DNA of 64,000 nt, taken from contig CAMAVI010000001.1 in the NCBI GenBank assembly GCA_945861625.1, positions 1 through 64,000 on the forward strand, written 5' to 3'. The number at the start of each line of letters is the position of its first letter. Position 1 is the first letter of the stretch. The position numbers and the translations under genes were made by a program. The DNA comes from Candidatus Sulfopaludibacter sp. SbA3. Its GTDB lineage: Bacteria; Acidobacteriota; Terriglobia; Bryobacterales; Bryobacteraceae. Below, piece after piece: positions 28,758 through 39,978 of this stretch. Below the pieces are notes generated by a model. That model saw only the letters and a list, made by a program, of their open reading frames with translations. It was not told the origin of the DNA and ran no database searches.

Positions 28758-28763
28758 TATAAT
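28758..28763 (+). promoter_or_regulatory. Consensus -10 element of the AAA/TPR regulator
   Basis: A perfect TATAAT at 28758-28763 lies 26 nt before ATG 28790, which would give a leader of about 20 nt. No good -35 is visible at 17 bp. Confidence 0.45.
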
Positions 28764-28789
28764 CGGAGTCTCCGGCGACGGTTGTTCCC

Positions 28790-31700
28790 ATGAAAGATTT
28801 CGGCCCATTTCGACTCGATCCAGGGAATCAGTGTTTGTGGCGGGACAAAGATCGTATCGCATTGACTCCAAAAGTATTTGCAGTCCTGAACTACCTTGTG
28901 GAGCACCCTGCCCGCCTGGTCACCCAGGATGAGTTACTGGAGGCGATCTGGCCGGAAACCTACGTACAACCGGAGGTCTTGCGCACGTATGTCCAGGAAG
29001 TACGGAAGATTCTAGGCGACCGCCCTAAAGATCCCCTGTATATCGAAACTCTGCCGAAACGAGGCTATCAATTTATCGCGGCGATTACCAGCCAGGGTCC
29101 GCCGAAATTTATTCCCGAAGAAACAGTCCAAGTGGGACGGGAACGCGAACTGGCGGAGTTGGATTCTTTCCTCCACAAAGCCTCGGAGGGGCAACGCCAG
29201 ATCGTGTTTGTCACCGGCGAAGCCGGCATCGGGAAGAGTACGCTGATAGACGCTTTCGAGCAGAGACTGTGCGGTCAGGCGGACCTGCGAGCCATCCGTG
29301 GGCAGTGCGTCGAAGGGTTTGGAGGAAAGGAGGCCTATTACCCGGTTCTGGACGCCTTCAGCCAGCTCGTTCGCGGGGCGGGGTCTGAACAAGTCATCCA
29401 GACGCTGGCTTCCCAGGCCCCCACCTGGCTGATGCAATTTCCTTCCCTTCTGAAACCGGAGCGGCGGGAAGCCCTGCAGCGCGAAATCCTGGGAGCCACG
29501 CGGGAACGCATGGTGCGCGAGATCTGCCAGGCGTTGGAAGCCCTTACGGTGGAAACGCCGCTGGTGGTCATATTGGAAGATCTGCATTGGGGGGATCCCT
29601 CGACGCTGGATCTGATCTCGGCCTTGGCGCGGCATCGGACTCCGGCGAAACTGATGCTGGTGGGAACCTACCGCCCGGTCGAGGTGATCCTGCTGCAGAG
29701 TCCGCTGAAGACTTTGAAGCAGGATCTGGTTCTGCACAAACTGTGTTCTGAAATCCCCCTCGAACGGCTCGCGGAAGATCAGGTGGCTGAATACCTGTCG
29801 GCCGAATTCCCTTCGGCGCTTCTCCCGGATGGACTGGCCGCGCTTATCCACAGGCACTCCGAAGGGAATCCCCTCTTCATGGCCTCCATCGTGGCCGACC
29901 TGGTGAAGAACGGGCAACTCAGCAATGCCGGTGGCCGCTGGGAGTTGGCGGTTCCTCTGGAGCAGATCGAACCCGGTGTTCCGGAGACGCTGCAGCAAAT
30001 GCTGGAAATCCAGGTGGAACGCCTGGGCGAAACCGAGCAGAGCGTCCTGAAATGCGCGAGTGTCGCGGGGCGCCGTTTCTCGGCGTGGGCGGTGGCGGGC
30101 ATGCTGGGGATTGGGATGGGGGAAGCCGAGGAAGTCTGCGAAAGATTCGCGCGGCGCCAGCAGTTCTTGCGGCGGGGAAGGGGGCCGGGCGCCGTCGGCA
30201 GCGAGATCTCCGCTCACTATGAGTTCCGTCACGCGCTGTATCTGAAAGTCCTCTACCGGCAAATTCCCTTGGCGCAACGCGCGCAATGGCACCGGACGCT
30301 GGCCGAAAAGATCGAGATGTTGCTTGAGCCGGCCCGCGCTGAAGCCCGTTTGGAGCTGGCAACCGAGATCGCATTGCACTTTGAAAATGGACGCCAATTT
30401 GAGCGTGCGGTGCGGTACTTGATTCTTAGTTCGGAAAATGCAGCCCGCCGGTACGCCCATCGCGATGCCATCGCCATACTGGAGCACGCCCGCGGCCTGC
30501 TGGCGGGATTGCCGATGGATGTCGCGTGCGCGCTGGAGATCGAAATCCTGGAGCACGTGAGCGATGCTCATTACGCCGTGGGCAGCCTGAAGGCCTCCGC
30601 GGAAGCGGATGGAGCCGCCCTCACCCTGGCCGAACAGGGAGGAGTGAAAGCCGCTCAGGTAAGCGCGCTGACACGCCTGGCGCGAGTGATGGCGTTTTCC
30701 GATCCCGATGGTTGCGTGGCGGTTTGCGAGCGCGCGGCGCGGGTGTGCTCCTCCTTCGATGACCCGCTGTTGCAAGCGCGGACCCACCTGCTGGCCGCCA
30801 CTTGGCGGATCATCAGCAACGGCTGGAGCCAGGCCGACGCGGATCGCTGCGCGGAAGCGCAGAGCCGGATCAAACAACTGCTGGGACCGGAGAAGCCCGC
30901 CTATTACGAAGTCCTGTACGCGCATGTGCAGGCTTTGCGTGGCGAGTATAGAGACGCCTACGAGATTGCGCGCTCGGGCCTGGAGCGGGCGGTCGAGACG
31001 CACAGCCTGGTGGTTTATTTGTCGTCTCTTTCTTCGCTCGCACTCGCCTTGATGCATCTGGGTTGGTGGGGAGAGTTGCGCGGTACCGTGGAAAGCGGCA
31101 TCGAGCTTGCCGAAAAAAATGGCAACGAACTCTGGAGGATTCTGTTCGAGGCGATGCTCGGGTGGCTGCATTTGCAGGCCTTCGATCTGGAAGGCGCCCG
31201 CCGGATTGCCGGGCATCTGCTGGAAACGCAATTGGAAGAACCCGCTGGTCAGGTGCGGACCATGGCCTTGCTGACCACGGGCTATGCCGACTTGGCTTCC
31301 GGCGAACCAGCCCGCGCGTTGGACTATTTTCTGAAAGTGCGCGACCGCGCGCCGAGTCCCAAGTTCTTCCTCCAATGGTATTGGCGGATGAACTCCGAAG
31401 CTGGCTTGGTCAGCGCATACCTTGAGGTGGGGGACTTGGAACAGGCGCGCACCGCCGCGGATCTATTCTTGGGCGATGCGTTGACTACCGCCGATCCGGC
31501 CCTGCGGGCGCAGGCTTGGGACGCCATGGCCCGCGTGGCGGCACGGAAATCCGATCACCAGCGGGCGCTCGAGTGCATGGAGCAGGCCCTAGCGGCGGTG
31601 CAAGATCACGATTTGCCGTCGGTCTCCTGGCGTCTGCATGCCACTGCCGCGCGAGTGTACTTGCAGTTGCGCGACTTTGAGAAATGCGAGCAGCATTGTC

Positions 31701-31849
31701 TGCGCGCCTCGGCCGGCCTGCATCGCACCGCCGCGTCTTTTGGCCAAAACGATCCTCTGCGCGGTACGCTGCTCTCGGCGGCAAAAAATTTAGAAATGAA
31801 CTTTCACCGCGAACTCGAAGACGCGCGGGTTGCCGGCGCTGGTAATTGA
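28790..31849 (+). CDS. OmpR-type winged-helix / AAA ATPase / TPR transcriptional regulator
   Basis: A 1019-residue STAND-like regulator. Residues 1-100 form an OmpR/CadC-type winged helix (VFAVLNYLVEHPARLVTQDELL, then ETLPKRGYQFIA) that binds DNA. An AAA_16-type NTPase follows with Walker A GEAGIGKST (143-151) and Walker B LVVILEDLHW (near 260). From about 560 to the end are TPR-like helical repeats, the probable sensor. Such proteins switch on ATP binding once the repeat domain senses a ligand or partner. The receptor gene on the other strand overlaps its last 60 bases, so it may regulate that receptor locus (inference). Preceded by TATAAT at 28758. Confidence 0.87.
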   Translation: MKDFGPFRLDPGNQCLWRDKDRIALTPKVFAVLNYLVEHPARLVTQDELLEAIWPETYVQPEVLRTYVQEVRKILGDRPKDPLYIETLPKRGYQFIAAITSQGPPKFIPEETVQVGRERELAELDSFLHKASEGQRQIVFVTGEAGIGKSTLIDAFEQRLCGQADLRAIRGQCVEGFGGKEAYYPVLDAFSQLVRGAGSEQVIQTLASQAPTWLMQFPSLLKPERREALQREILGATRERMVREICQALEALTVETPLVVILEDLHWGDPSTLDLISALARHRTPAKLMLVGTYRPVEVILLQSPLKTLKQDLVLHKLCSEIPLERLAEDQVAEYLSAEFPSALLPDGLAALIHRHSEGNPLFMASIVADLVKNGQLSNAGGRWELAVPLEQIEPGVPETLQQMLEIQVERLGETEQSVLKCASVAGRRFSAWAVAGMLGIGMGEAEEVCERFARRQQFLRRGRGPGAVGSEISAHYEFRHALYLKVLYRQIPLAQRAQWHRTLAEKIEMLLEPARAEARLELATEIALHFENGRQFERAVRYLILSSENAARRYAHRDAIAILEHARGLLAGLPMDVACALEIEILEHVSDAHYAVGSLKASAEADGAALTLAEQGGVKAAQVSALTRLARVMAFSDPDGCVAVCERAARVCSSFDDPLLQARTHLLAATWRIISNGWSQADADRCAEAQSRIKQLLGPEKPAYYEVLYAHVQALRGEYRDAYEIARSGLERAVETHSLVVYLSSLSSLALALMHLGWWGELRGTVESGIELAEKNGNELWRILFEAMLGWLHLQAFDLEGARRIAGHLLETQLEEPAGQVRTMALLTTGYADLASGEPARALDYFLKVRDRAPSPKFFLQWYWRMNSEAGLVSAYLEVGDLEQARTAADLFLGDALTTADPALRAQAWDAMARVAARKSDHQRALECMEQALAAVQDHDLPSVSWRLHATAARVYLQLRDFEKCEQHCLRASAGLHRTAASFGQNDPLRGTLLSAAKNLEMNFHRELEDARVAGAGN

Positions 31850-34800
31850 GCCAAAGGCGGGGGAGCCGAACGAACCGTTGGGGTCGCCGAGCGGCGGTGT
31901 GTTGCTCACGTTAAAGGCCTCCGCCCGAACTTCGGTGCTCACCCGCTCCGTCAAACGGAACGTCTTGCCGAGCATGAGATCCGCATTCTGCAAGCCGGGG
32001 CCGCGTACCGGGTTGCGCGTGCTGCTTCCCAGCGTGAACTGGGGAGCCAGCCGGAACGCTGACGTATCGAACCAGCGGGCGACGCTGCGGCTCGCCGACG
32101 AGTTGGGGTCGGCTATGAGGTTTGGCCGCTGTGTTCCGTAGCCCAAGTTGGAGTTCAGATTTGTGGCTTGAGAGACGCTGACCATCGCTCCGGTCTGCAC
32201 GCGCACCAGACCCGCGATCTGCCAGCCGGAAATCTTCTAGAAGCGGGGGATTTGATACGTCCAGCCGGTGGTGAAGACGTGGGGGATATCGCCGTTCGAC
32301 AGCGACCGCTCGATGCGCAGATTATTGGCGTTGGCGACGCCCGTGTTGGCGATGGGGCCGGTGAAGATCGTATTCGAGAAGACGCTCGATGCATCGTCGA
32401 TCAGCTTGGACCAGGTGTAGGCCGCGGTGAATGTGAAGCCGCTCGCCAACCGCTTCTCGAGTTTTGCCTGCAAAGCGTGGTAATTGGAGTTGCCGTTGTT
32501 ATTGCGGAACAGGGCCACGTTGGTGAAGCGGGGAAAAAGGCGCAGCAGTTGCTGGCGCGTGATCGTCGCGCCGCCGAGCGACGACGAATCCGGGATCTGC
32601 CCGAAGTAGGGATTCGCAATCGGTTCGAGCAAAGCAGAGCCAAGACTCAAGTACCGATCCGGCAACTGGTTGATATTGGCGTCGGGTGTGCCTAAATGCG
32701 TGTTCCGCGAGCCCAGGTAGCCGGCTTCGATATTCCAGTTTTCCCCGATCGTTTTTTGCAGCGTGAAGTTCCATTGCTGCGAATGCCCGGATGGCTGCTT
32801 CCGGTTGACTGCGAACACCCCCTGGCCCAGGCCGGAATTCGGGTTGGGTTCCGTCACTTGCACCGCGGGTCCGCCGGCGAGCTGAAACGCGGGCCGGATG
32901 TTGTCCTGTGATTGCTGCCCCACCGTTTGCACGAAAGGAAATTGCGGGAGCGTGAACGGCGTGGTCAGGCCGCTCTGCTCAAACCAGATCATGCCGTACC
33001 CTGCACGGACCACCCAGGAATCGCCGATCCGGTAAGCAATGCCCGCGCGGGGCCCGAAATTTCCGTATTCGAGATTGCGGGCCGTACGTGGAAAGTCCAG
33101 AACCTGTGTTCGCAGGTTGAAAACCGCGCCCTGATTGTTCGCTTCCGTGGACGGGAAATTGAGCGTGTAGCGGGTCCCCAGGTTGAATTGCAAGCGGTTC
33201 GTCACGCGCCACTCGTCGCCCACAAAGAACTCCGCAATGTGTGCGCGCGGCTGCAAAACCTGTTTCTGAATATCGACGGTGAAGGAGTTCACTTGCCCCA
33301 ACAAGAGCGAGCGGACGCTGTCGCCCGTGCCCGCCGCCGTGAACGAGAACGCTCCCGTGGGATTCGGTGGGTTCAATACAGCCAAAGCTTCCCGCCGCAA
33401 GTCGGTTCCGAACTTGATCGTATGCCGGCCGCGCACCATGGAAAAGGTATCTACCATTTGAACGACGGAAGTGGTGAACTTGCTGTTGGCGCCGGCAGCC
33501 GGGCCGATCTGTTGGAATCCCGCGACCAGAAACATAGGTAACACCGAAGCGAAGGAATTGGCCGGCAGGCCAGGCACAACGATGCCGCCGTCCTGCAGCG
33601 CTGTTTGGTTCAAGTTGCGCCGGGTGTATCCGAAGCGGGCCTGATTGAGGGTACGGGGAGAAATCGTCCAAGCGTACTCGCCGGCGAAACTATCGCCTCG
33701 CGTGAGGGCGTGACCTGTTACGCCTGATGAAATCGCTCCACTCCCGTCCGGCAGCGGAGTCACGGGAGTGTTGTCGTCTTGAAAATGGGAGTAGCGCGCG
33801 AAAGCGCGGTGCCGGTCTCCGAAATAGCGGTCGACGCGTCCGTCGAAATGGTCCTGATTATCTGGCTCGACACCGGTGCGCACGAAGTTGTTCGCCGTGC
33901 CGGAACGGTTTGCGCTTGGATAATGCGCGAGAACTTGCGCGGCGGCGGAATCGATCTGCGACACGGGTATGCCGGCGCGCTGAGCGTCCGTGGGAACGGT
34001 GCTGAAGCGCGTGATCCCCGTGCGCAAGCGCGTACCCTGCCAGTCCGTGAAGAAAAACGTGCGGTTCTTCTGGATTGGGCCGCCCAATGCGAATCCATAC
34101 TGGTTGCGGCGGAATACGGGATTCGGGCCTGGCTGCGCGAAAAGATTGCGGGCGTTCAGCTTTTCGTTGCGAAAGTATTCAAACAATGTGCCGTGAAGCG
34201 CATTCCCGCCCGACTTGGTCGCGACCATGACCGTGCCGCCGTTGGAACGGCCATACTCTGGCGAATAGGCGTTAATGTTGAGGCGAAATTCTTCAATGCC
34301 ATCGAGAATTGGATAGAAGACGACCTGTCCAGGTTCTGGTTGCAGGACACTGATGCCATCGTAGAGATATTCGTTGGTGCGTGGCCGGCTGCCATTGATG
34401 CGCGGGAGTAGGGAGCCGCTGGGCAGCGCCACGCCGGGTGAAAGGGCGATCAAGGGGATGAAGTTGCGGCCATCCAGAGGCAGCGCGGAGAGCTTGGCTT
34501 GATCGACGGCATAAGCGACCGCCCCGCTGGCGGTCTGTAGGAGTGGAGTCTGCGCCGTGACGTCGATCCTATCCGCTCCCGCCAAAGTGAGTTTGACGTC
34601 CAGGCTGATCTGATCGCCTAACCGCAGATGCAAGCCGGCTTGATGAAATGCAACGAATCCAGGCGCCTGGGCCGCGAGAACGTACTCGCCCGCCGGCAGG
34701 CCCAATAGGTGATATTCTCCGCGCCCATCGGAGGCCGCCTGGAAGACCGCGCCCGTGGCCTGGTGCGTGGCCGACAGATTCGTGCCCGGCGCCACCGCGC

Positions 34801-34900
34801 CGGAGGGATCTAATACCGTTCCGAACAGCTCGGCTTTGCCGGCCTGGGCAGGGCAGAGCGCGGCGAGGAGAAGCCCACAGGCCAGCACTCTGTATTCCAT
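31790..34900 (-). pseudogene. Oar-like TonB-dependent receptor split by an in-frame amber codon
   Basis: A single frame of 1036 sense codons from ATG 34900 to a TGA at 31790, interrupted once by TAG at 32239-32237. The N-terminal part has a signal peptide (MEYRVLACGLLLAALCPAQA), carboxypeptidase-regulatory domain (AELFGTVLDPSGAVAPG), plug, and most of the barrel up to HVFTTGWTYQIPRF. After the stop the frame resumes with KISGWQIAGLVRVQTGAMVSV and ends with an aromatic barrel terminus (FEFAVKVHF). Without the C-terminal strands the barrel could not insert, so the gene is probably inactive unless read through. The ATG is preceded by TACACT 7 nt upstream. The 3' end overlaps the AAA/TPR regulator by 60 bp. 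Confidence 0.87.
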
Positions 34901-34968
34901 AAACGACAGTGTATCGCAAACAGGACATTGCGCGGCGGGCGGGCTCCCTGACCGTCTATTCTGAAGAA

Positions 34969-36198
34969 GTGAGCACGGCTCAATCCAGCACGCCGGCGCG
35001 GAGTCTTCGCGGCAAGACCTCCTACGCGGTCCTGTCGACCATCAGTTTCTGTCACTTCTTAAATGACATGATCCAGTCGCTGCTGCCGGCGATTTATCCG
35101 CTTCTCAAGGGTAATTTCCACTTGGACTTCGGCCAGATCGGGTTGATCACGTTCGTCAATCAGGTAACGGCCTCCGTGCTGCAGCCAATTGTGGGATGGT
35201 TCACCGACAAGCGCCCGCAGGCCTATTCGTTGAGCATCGGAATGGCGTTCACGCTGTTTGGGCTGGTGATGCTATCGGTGGCGTCTTCCTTTCCGGCGAT
35301 CCTGGCCGCGGCGGCGATGGTGGGGATTGGTTCGGCCATATTTCATCCGGAATCGTCACGGGTGGCGCGCATGGCCTCCGGCGGGCAACACGGCTTCGCC
35401 CAGTCCATTTTTCAAGTGGGAGGAAACGCGGGCTCAGCCACGGGGCCGCTATTGGCCGCGTTCATTGTGCTGCCGCACGGGCAAGTCAGCCTGGCCTGGT
35501 TTTCGCTGGCGGCGCTGTTGGGCATGGCGCTGCTGGGAAAAGTGGGGGCGTGGACCCAGCACTACCGGACAGCGCGCGCGAAAGCACAGGCGAGCCATGC
35601 CGATCATATTGAGCACAACCTTTCCGCGGCGAGAGTCAGGTTCTCCATCGCCATTCTGATCGCACTGGTCTTCTCCAAGTTCATTTACGTGGCCAGTCTG
35701 ACCAGCTATTACACGTTTTACCTGATCAATAAGTTCGCCGTGCCGGTGCAGACCGCGCAGTTGTATTTGTTCATCTTCTTGGGCGCGATTGCGGTGGGTA
35801 CGCTGCTGGGCGGTCCGATCGGCGACCGCGTGGGCCGCAAGTACGTCATCTGGAGTTCGATTCTGGGGGTGCTGCCGTTCACTCTCGCGCTGCCTTACGC
35901 CAACTTGTGGTGGACCGCCGTGTTCAGCGCCATCATCGGCATGATTTTGGCGTCGGCGTTTCCGGCCATCGTCGTCTACGCGCAGGAATTGCTGCCCGGC
36001 AAGGTGGGCATGATCTCGGGACTCTTCTTCGGGCTGGCATTTGGAGTGGCGGGCATCGGAGCGGCACTACTCGGCGAGTTGGCCGATCGCACGAGTGTGG
36101 AATTCGTTTACCGCGTATGTTCGTTCCTGCCGCTGATCGGACTATTGACGGCGTTCTTGCCGGATATCGAGGGCGCCCTACGGCGTGCCAAGGCTTGA
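34969..36198 (+). CDS. MFS transporter, fosmidomycin-resistance (Fsr)-like
   Basis: An inner-membrane efflux-type transporter of about 409 residues with 12 predicted helices. Conserved pieces are FCHFLNDMIQSLLPAIYPLLK and IGLITFVNQVTASVLQP near the N-terminus, FHPESSRVARMASG, and the loop GGPIGDRVGRK between helices 8 and 9, all typical of the Fsr subfamily of the MFS. GTG 34969 is preferred; a GTG at 34909 would start inside the divergent promoter of the receptor gene. Its stop abuts that of the hybrid kinase on the other strand (36198/36199). The exported compound is unknown. Confidence 0.85.
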   Translation: MSTAQSSTPARSLRGKTSYAVLSTISFCHFLNDMIQSLLPAIYPLLKGNFHLDFGQIGLITFVNQVTASVLQPIVGWFTDKRPQAYSLSIGMAFTLFGLVMLSVASSFPAILAAAAMVGIGSAIFHPESSRVARMASGGQHGFAQSIFQVGGNAGSATGPLLAAFIVLPHGQVSLAWFSLAALLGMALLGKVGAWTQHYRTARAKAQASHADHIEHNLSAARVRFSIAILIALVFSKFIYVASLTSYYTFYLINKFAVPVQTAQLYLFIFLGAIAVGTLLGGPIGDRVGRKYVIWSSILGVLPFTLALPYANLWWTAVFSAIIGMILASAFPAIVVYAQELLPGKVGMISGLFFGLAFGVAGIGAALLGELADRTSVEFVYRVCSFLPLIGLLTAFLPDIEGALRRAKA

Positions 36199-38448
36199 TC
36201 AGTGCCAGTCGAGTTGGGCCTTGAGCTGGGCGAAGTTCACCGGCTTGGTTACGTAGTCGTCAAAACCAGCCGCCAGGGCCTTTTCGCGGTCCCCCTGCAT
36301 GGCGAACGCCGTGAGGGCAATCACGCGCAAGTCCTTCAGCGACGGGTCCTGGCGGATTTCCCGCAGCACCTGATAGCCGTCCATCTCCGGCATCTGAATA
36401 TCGAGCAGCACCAGATCCGGCCGGGATTCGCGAATCTTTTCGAGCGCCTCGCGCCCGTTGCTGGCCTCGACAATGGAGGCTACATGCCCCGCGAGAGCTT
36501 CCCGGATCAGTTCGCGCCCCGCTGCATTGTCGTCGGCAACGAATACCCGTTTGCCACCGGCCACGCCGGCGAGTTTGCGCAAGTGGGCCAGGAGTCCGGG
36601 TTTCCACCCGGAACCTTTTTCGAATACAGGCGCCGACAGCGCGGCCAGGGTTTCGCGCTCCCGTTCGTTCAGATCCTTGACGGAAAGGATCATCACCGGC
36701 AGCGAATGCCATTTTTCGGTTGCGCGAATCTCGGCAAGAAAATCAAAGCCGCTCTTGCCCGGGAACACCAGATCCAGAACCACCGCGTCCACGCGCGAGG
36801 ACTTTAAGATTTTCCACGCTGCCGGCGCGCTGTGCGCGGTAACAGGAGCGTGACCCTCGGCGAGGAGAATATCAGCAACCAGTTGGCGGGTTTCCGGATC
36901 ATCATCGACGACCAGAACTTGTAAAGCTCCGTCCGGCCGTAGAGCGTGACGGATGGTACGCACCAGCACTTCATTAGAGTACGGCTTCACCACGCAGGCC
37001 GCGGCGCCGAGCGCGGTCCCCATCTTGCGTTCATCCCCGGGAGAGGCGATGACGACCGGGATGGAAGAGGTTTCGCTGGCGGTCTTGAGGTCATGCAAGG
37101 TCTCCCACCCGCTCTTGCCGGCTACTTCCATGTCCAACAAGATGAGGCTGGGCCGGAGTTCCCGGGCCTTGTGCAACGCATCCGCGCCGGAGCCGGCCGA
37201 TACAGCGCGAAATCCTTCTGCTTCGAGCAACCGCGAGACTTGGTCACGCCAGGCCGCCGCGTGACTGGTGACGAGAATGAGTGGGGCGGCGGGACCCGCC
37301 TCCTCCGTGGTGCCGGTGCCTTCCTCCCGCCATTGGTCCGCTCCGGCTAGCGGCAAAGTGAAAAAGAACCGGCTTCCGCGGCCGGGCGTGCTTTCCACCC
37401 AAATTTTCCCACCGTGGTGCTCCACCAGGCGGCGGGTAATGGCCAAACCCAAGCCGGTGCCTTCACGAACGCCCTTGGTGGTGGCGCTGACCTGGCGGAA
37501 GCTCTCGAAAATCGCCTGTTGATCCTCGGTCTTGATGCCAATGCCGGTATCGCTGACCACCAGACAAACGCTTCCATCCATGACCGACGACTCGACCCAC
37601 ACACGGCCGCCCGGCTGCGTGAACTTGATCGCGTTGCTCAACAGGTTGTAAAGAATTTCCTTGAAGCGCAGGCGGTCGGCCTGCAGAATCAAGGTGGCGT
37701 CGATGTCGCCATCGAGCGTAAGGTTCTTGGCGATGGCGAGAGGCCGTATGCTGGTGAGCACTTCCGCCGTGGCCACCGCCATGGGAAACGGTTCAACGTG
37801 CAACTCCAGCCGCCCGGCTTCGATCTTGGAAAGATCCAGGATGTCATTGATCAACTCGAGCAGGTGTTGCGCGTCCCGCTGGATGTGGGTCACAAAGCGC
37901 TTCTGCTTTTCGTTGAGCGCGCCGGCGCCTTCTTCGGAGAGCAATTCGGAAAATCCCAGGATTGTATTCAGCGGCGTGCGGAGTTCGTGGCTCATGCTGG
38001 CCAGGAACTCGCTCTTCAGACGGTTTGCGCGTTCCACTTCACGCGTCCTCATGGCGATTTCTTCTTCGGCGGCGCGGCGCTCACTGACATCCCGCACAAC
38101 GCAGAGCACGTGACCTTCCGCATCGGCCAGCGGACTCAAGTTGATATCCACGGCAAACTCGCTGCCATCTTTGCGCAATGCGAATAAGTCTAATCCGTGT
38201 CCCATGGGCCGCCGCGTGGGTTGGGTGTCGTAATGCTCCCGGCGGGCTGCGTGCCCACCGCGAAACCGCTGCGGCACAAGCTCATCCACGTTCAATCCGA
38301 GCAACTCCGCGTGGGAACGCTGGAACATGCGCTCGGCTTCGGGATTGGCGAGGACGATACGGCCTTTCCGGTCTACCTCAAGGATGGCGTCGGGGGCGGC
38401 TTCGAGGAACAAGAATAGCCGCCGCGCGGCCTGTGAACTCGCCATCAT
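36199..38448 (-). CDS. Hybrid sensor histidine kinase, PAS-HisKA-HATPase-REC-REC-REC
   Basis: A cytoplasmic sensor kinase of 749 residues without transmembrane segments. PAS domain (about 10-125), HisKA with His154 in [11 protein letters not shown], HATPase_c with [17 protein letters not shown] and GTGLGLAIT, then three receiver-like domains (about 390-510, 515-630, 640-749). The second and third have acidic pockets (VVDDDP, VADDNA) and phospho-acceptor Asp ([13 protein letters not shown] in the third). The first lacks the Asp pair (LVTSHAA) but keeps LLDMEV, so it is probably degenerate. It is divergent from an NtrC-type regulator with 14 bp between ATGs, the likely partner. TAAAGT ends 4 nt before the ATG. 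Confidence 0.92.
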   Translation of the reverse strand: MMASSQAARRLFLFLEAAPDAILEVDRKGRIVLANPEAERMFQRSHAELLGLNVDELVPQRFRGGHAARREHYDTQPTRRPMGHGLDLFALRKDGSEFAVDINLSPLADAEGHVLCVVRDVSERRAAEEEIAMRTREVERANRLKSEFLASMSHELRTPLNTILGFSELLSEEGAGALNEKQKRFVTHIQRDAQHLLELINDILDLSKIEAGRLELHVEPFPMAVATAEVLTSIRPLAIAKNLTLDGDIDATLILQADRLRFKEILYNLLSNAIKFTQPGGRVWVESSVMDGSVCLVVSDTGIGIKTEDQQAIFESFRQVSATTKGVREGTGLGLAITRRLVEHHGGKIWVESTPGRGSRFFFTLPLAGADQWREEGTGTTEEAGPAAPLILVTSHAAAWRDQVSRLLEAEGFRAVSAGSGADALHKARELRPSLILLDMEVAGKSGWETLHDLKTASETSSIPVVIASPGDERKMGTALGAAACVVKPYSNEVLVRTIRHALRPDGALQVLVVDDDPETRQLVADILLAEGHAPVTAHSAPAAWKILKSSRVDAVVLDLVFPGKSGFDFLAEIRATEKWHSLPVMILSVKDLNERERETLAALSAPVFEKGSGWKPGLLAHLRKLAGVAGGKRVFVADDNAAGRELIREALAGHVASIVEASNGREALEKIRESRPDLVLLDIQMPEMDGYQVLREIRQDPSLKDLRVIALTAFAMQGDREKALAAGFDDYVTKPVNFAQLKAQLDWH

Positions 38449-38462
38449 GCTTACTTTAGCTC

Positions 38463-39875
38463 ATGCACGTACCGTGCCATGAAATGTACATGCGCCCCGC
38501 AATCAAGTTGGTGGCCGTGGACGACACGCCTTCCAGCTTGGAACTTCTCGCTGAATCGCTTGCTCAGGAAGGCCTTAGCATTTTCACAGCCACCGACCCC
38601 GAGGAAGGACTGGACCTTATTTTCAGGGAACATCCGCAGATTGTGCTGCTGGATCTGGTCATACCCAAGTTGAGCGGTCTTGAAATGCTGGAGCGGATCG
38701 TCGAATTCGATCCGGGGATCGACGTCATTCTGATGACGGCGCACTACACGACCGAGACGGCGGTCGAAGCCATTCAAAAAGGCGCTTGCGACTACATGAA
38801 TAAGCCGGTTTCGATTCCGGCATTGCGGGCGCGCGTGGAAAAGCTGTTGACCGATGCCCGGCAAAGGCAGCGCACCATGGATCTGGACCGCGAACTGATG
38901 GAGACGTCCCGGTTCGAGGGGATGATCGGCCGCAGTCCATCGATGTGGGAACTGTTTGCCCGCATTAGGCGGGTGGCTCCGCATTTCCGCTCGGCGTTGA
39001 TTACAGGCCCCACGGGTACCGGCAAAGATCTGGTGGCGAAGGCCTTGCACAATCTCAGTCCGGCCAGCGCGACCGGGCGCTTCGTCACTTGCAACTGTTC
39101 GGCGGTGGTGGAGACGTTGTTTGAAAGCGAGTTGTTCGGTTACGTGAAGGGCGCCTTCACGGGAGCCACCAGCGACAAGATGGGCCTGTTCGAGTATGCC
39201 CACGGCGGGACGCTGTTTCTCGACGAAATCGGCGACATGCCGCTGGCAACCCAAGCGAAGTTACTGAGAGTTTTGCAGAATCAGGAAGTTACCAGGGTCG
39301 GCTCGGTGACGGCGCGTAAAGTGGACGTGCGAGTGGTGGCCGCGACCAATCGGGATGTGCCGACCCAGATTGCGGAAAAGCATTTTCGGGAGGACTTGTA
39401 CTACCGCCTGGCGATGGTCGAATTGAGGACCCCTTCCTTGGCGGAGAAGAAGGAAGATCTCCCGCTGCTGCAGAAGTTTTTCCTGGAGCGCTTTTGCGAG
39501 CAGTTCAACAAAGACATCAAAGGCATCACGCGGCGCGCGCAGATCGCGCTGGCAAGGCACTCGTGGCCCGGCAATGTTCGTGAGCTGGAAAATGCTCTGG
39601 GTCACGCCTGCATGATGGCCATGGGCGAAATGATCGACGTGGAGGACTTGCCGCCCGCCGTTCGTGGGGCGGACGACCGGAAATTCGCGGCTTCGGCCCA
39701 CGCCGGAGAAAGCAGCGCCGAGAACAGCGGTGCGCCCTCCTTCGAGCAACATGAGCGCGAGTTGCTGGTCGATGCGCTGGAACGGGCCGAGGGCAACCAG
39801 TCCGAGGCGGCGCGAATCCTGAAGATCAGCCGCGACCGCATGCGCTACAAGATGGCCAAGTACAATCTTCGCTAG
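38463..39875 (+). CDS. NtrC-type sigma-54-dependent response regulator
   Basis: A 470-residue activator of sigma-54 promoters. The receiver domain has VDDT and phospho-acceptor Asp64 ([12 protein letters not shown]). The AAA+ domain has Walker A GPTGTGKD, the sigma-54-contacting GAFTGA loop ([11 protein letters not shown]), and [14 protein letters not shown]. The C-terminal Fis-type helix-turn-helix reads [22 protein letters not shown]. It should be phosphorylated by the adjacent hybrid kinase. Starts at 38463, 38484, 38487 or 38490 are possible. I give 38463 because TACTTT (38452-38457) ends 5 nt before it, consistent with a leaderless mRNA. The next gene downstream is the polyketide synthase. 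Confidence 0.9.
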   Translation: MHVPCHEMYMRPAIKLVAVDDTPSSLELLAESLAQEGLSIFTATDPEEGLDLIFREHPQIVLLDLVIPKLSGLEMLERIVEFDPGIDVILMTAHYTTETAVEAIQKGACDYMNKPVSIPALRARVEKLLTDARQRQRTMDLDRELMETSRFEGMIGRSPSMWELFARIRRVAPHFRSALITGPTGTGKDLVAKALHNLSPASATGRFVTCNCSAVVETLFESELFGYVKGAFTGATSDKMGLFEYAHGGTLFLDEIGDMPLATQAKLLRVLQNQEVTRVGSVTARKVDVRVVAATNRDVPTQIAEKHFREDLYYRLAMVELRTPSLAEKKEDLPLLQKFFLERFCEQFNKDIKGITRRAQIALARHSWPGNVRELENALGHACMMAMGEMIDVEDLPPAVRGADDRKFAASAHAGESSAENSGAPSFEQHERELLVDALERAEGNQSEAARILKISRDRMRYKMAKYNLR

Positions 39876-39978
39876 ATGTTCGCCTGCTGGGCATGGCCCT
39901 GCTGATGCGCGGCATTCCCCAGTGGCCAGGGACGGCCTGCGCATTTTCGCCTCAGATTTATCGTCTAATGGACATACG

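Noticed and set aside
29012..31375. A 787-codon open frame on the minus strand under the AAA/TPR regulator
   Set aside because: It is the antisense shadow of a well-supported gene; it is Gln/Arg/His-rich and has no recognisable domain. The same holds for 499 codons under the receptor at 17.6-19.1 kb and 405 codons under the debranching enzyme.
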